From Tachypleus tridentatus (Eukaryota; Arthropoda; Merostomata; Xiphosura; Limulidae): a DNA stretch of 64,000 nucleotides. Numbering within the stretch: the first letter of the stretch is position 1; each line of letters starts with the position of its first letter. Where the stretch lies: NCBI RefSeq assembly GCF_004210375.1, contig NC_134829.1, positions 30,520,034-30,584,033 of the forward strand, in the 5' to 3' direction. Below the pieces are notes generated by a model. The model was not told the DNA's origin. It did no database searches and saw nothing but the letters and a program-made list of their open reading frames with translations. The position numbers and the translations under genes were made by a program. Below, piece by piece: positions 62,705-64,000 of this stretch.

Positions 62705-62808
62705 TATGTCATTACCATGCACTGTTTCACTCTAGCACAGATCACGTGTTTTCAAGACGTATGTCATTACCATGCACTGTTTCACTCTAGCACAGATCAC
62801 GTGTTTTC
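62705..62808 (+). repeat. 49-bp direct repeat at 55-bp offset
   Basis: Two identical copies of a segment starting TATGTCATTACCATGCACTG and ending CACGTGTTTTC, at 62705 and 62760. Each carries an E-box-like CACGTG. An ORF across them is not considered real. Confidence 0.85.
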
Positions 62809-63054
62809 GAAACTTCCTTTGAATTTTATAAAACATCAAAGACCAGAATGTATTAGACTTTCCGGTTTAATTCTGATCCAGCATCAATACGGTTGGGTTT
62901 TTAAAATACCTTCTCAAATAAGGTCGTGTTGTGTCATGATTTTTTTTTTCATTTCGGTGTGAAAAGGAACGTATCAGTTACATAACCTTCATTGGCAACG
63001 ATAAAAAAAGGCAGTATAGAACATGTAGTCTTTAGTAATGTATTCTGTTATATA

Positions 63055-63333
63055 AGGCCTGGCATGGCCTAGCGCGTAAGGCGTGCGACTCGTAATCCGA
63101 GGGGCGTGGGTTCGCGCCCGCGTCGCGCCAAACATGCTCGCCCTCCCAGCCGTGGGGGCGTTATTATGTTACTATCAATCCCACTATTCGTTGGTAAAAG
63201 AGTAGCCCAAGAGTTGGCGGTGGGTGGTGATGACTAGCTGCTGTCCATCTAGTCTTACACTGCAAAATTAGGGACGGCTAGCACAGATAGCCCTCGAGTA
63301 GCTTTGTGCGAAATTCAAAAACAAACAAATAAA
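63055..63333 (+). mobile_element. SINE family A with exact target-site duplication
   Basis: Full-length forward copy flanked by exact CTGTTATATA repeats (63045-63054 and 63334-63343). The head is of the alternative type: GGCGTGCGACTCGTAATCCG, then GGTTCGCGCCCGCGTCGCGC. Its integrity suggests it is among the younger insertions here. Confidence 0.95.
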
Positions 63334-63343
63334 CTGTTATATA

Positions 63344-63983
63344 ATCCTTATTAAATAACTCATCGAGACATGTAATATCAATCATACTATATGGAAGTCG
63401 GTAGTTATATAGTTGAATATTTACAAATGAATTACTGAAATAACTCAGGTTGCTCAATGTTACAAATATGTTTAAAGAACTGAATAATATAAATCAAATA
63501 TTGATATTTTAGGCAATAACTGAAGCTACGTTGCGCATACGTCTAGTGTATTTTGCTTTTCAGAAAAGGAGCATTCAAACTAACGTAATATTAGATACAT
63601 GGCGGTGGCTGTGAGCCAAAGGATAGGTGAAAGACGGGTGATATAAATTGAAGTGTCGTAAGTTGCTAGAGGGCGATAACTAATGTTGTATATTTCATAA
63701 GCAGTCACTGTTGTGATATCGAATAAGATAATGAGTTAACTTTAATTATTAAAGCTTCAAATAGACATAGAAACAATAAACTATTATGTCTTCCACTTTA
63801 TCAAAATAAGTTTATCTGTATGTTAAGATGTCTTCACTAGAACCTGTTCTGCGAGCACCCGAGGGCGGCCTAACGATGTTGACAAACATCTTCACCAAGT
63901 TTAATCTCAGAAGGATATTTCCTTCTTCCTTTAATGTTTAAAAAGGTCCTGTTAACTTTTGCTTATTAGTGATTGGTACCTAC
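63344..63983. other. CTH intron-equivalent
   Basis: AT-rich DNA with a short GC-rich patch at 63847-63875 and the 16-base inverted repeat GATGTTGACAAACATC at about 63875-63890. Ends at the donor of the CTH edge exon. Confidence 0.5.
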
Positions 63984-64000
63984 CTCCAAACATGTCATCT
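63984..64000 (-). pseudogene. CTH: CTH exon end at window edge
   Basis: The last 17 bases read on the - strand as codons for DDMFGG followed by a gtaggta donor. This matches the cystathionine gamma-lyase motif DDVYGG (around human Tyr114, which stacks on the PLP cofactor), with Phe in place of Tyr. The match is short. It is supported by further CTH-like exons on the same strand to the left. The rest of the exon lies outside the window. Confidence 0.5.

Overview
The window looks like AT-rich, repeat-loaded nuclear DNA from an arthropod, most likely a horseshoe crab (Xiphosura). Evidence for this is the arthropod-like mitofusin exons with long introns, plus many copies of a tRNA-derived SINE with a GCCCGGCATGGCC-type head and a CAAAC tail. 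I recall that SINE from horseshoe crab sequence. The species call is inference; no search was run.

Host genes. (1) A mitofusin (Marf/MFN2) 3' half lies on the + strand in five exons between 36432 and 44477. It encodes about 250 C-terminal residues (linker, membrane segments, HR2 coil). No earlier exon was recognised in the 36 kb to the left. (2) A cystathionine gamma-lyase (CTH) locus lies on the - strand from the right edge (64000) down to 48090. Five exon-like blocks are recognisable. They are decayed: an in-frame TGA, two frame breaks, altered active-site residues, a missing central part, and a SINE inserted in the last coding exon with its target-site duplication still visible. (3) A terminal-exon-like ORF of unknown family (45440-45795, - strand) converges on the mitofusin 3' end. 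A second unknown cysteine-containing ORF sits at 21781-22140 (- strand).

Repeats by region. 1-13 kb: AT-rich DNA with a CR1-like LINE fossil (about 5.8-7.16 kb), scattered SINEs and a perfect 59-bp inverted repeat at 4.5 kb. 13.4-19.9 kb: one large satellite array of about 61 copies of a 106-bp unit, itself two related 53-bp halves. 20-29 kb: SINEs, a 26-bp array and an 87-bp dimeric array. 29.5-31.6 kb: a second CR1-like LINE. 32-36 kb: SINEs. 39.7-43.5 kb: an I/Jockey-group LINE with RNase H and a deleted RT core, inside the last mitofusin intron. 48-64 kb: CTH blocks interleaved with SINEs, a 54-bp array, two Tc1/mariner-type elements (one with intact-looking ends and an internal deletion) and a hAT-like transposase relic.

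The SINE tails and the 3' end of the I-type LINE share a GCACAGATAGCC...TTTGTGC box. This suggests the LINE family supplied the SINE mobilisation machinery. No virus-like element, CRISPR array or functional RNA gene was recognised.
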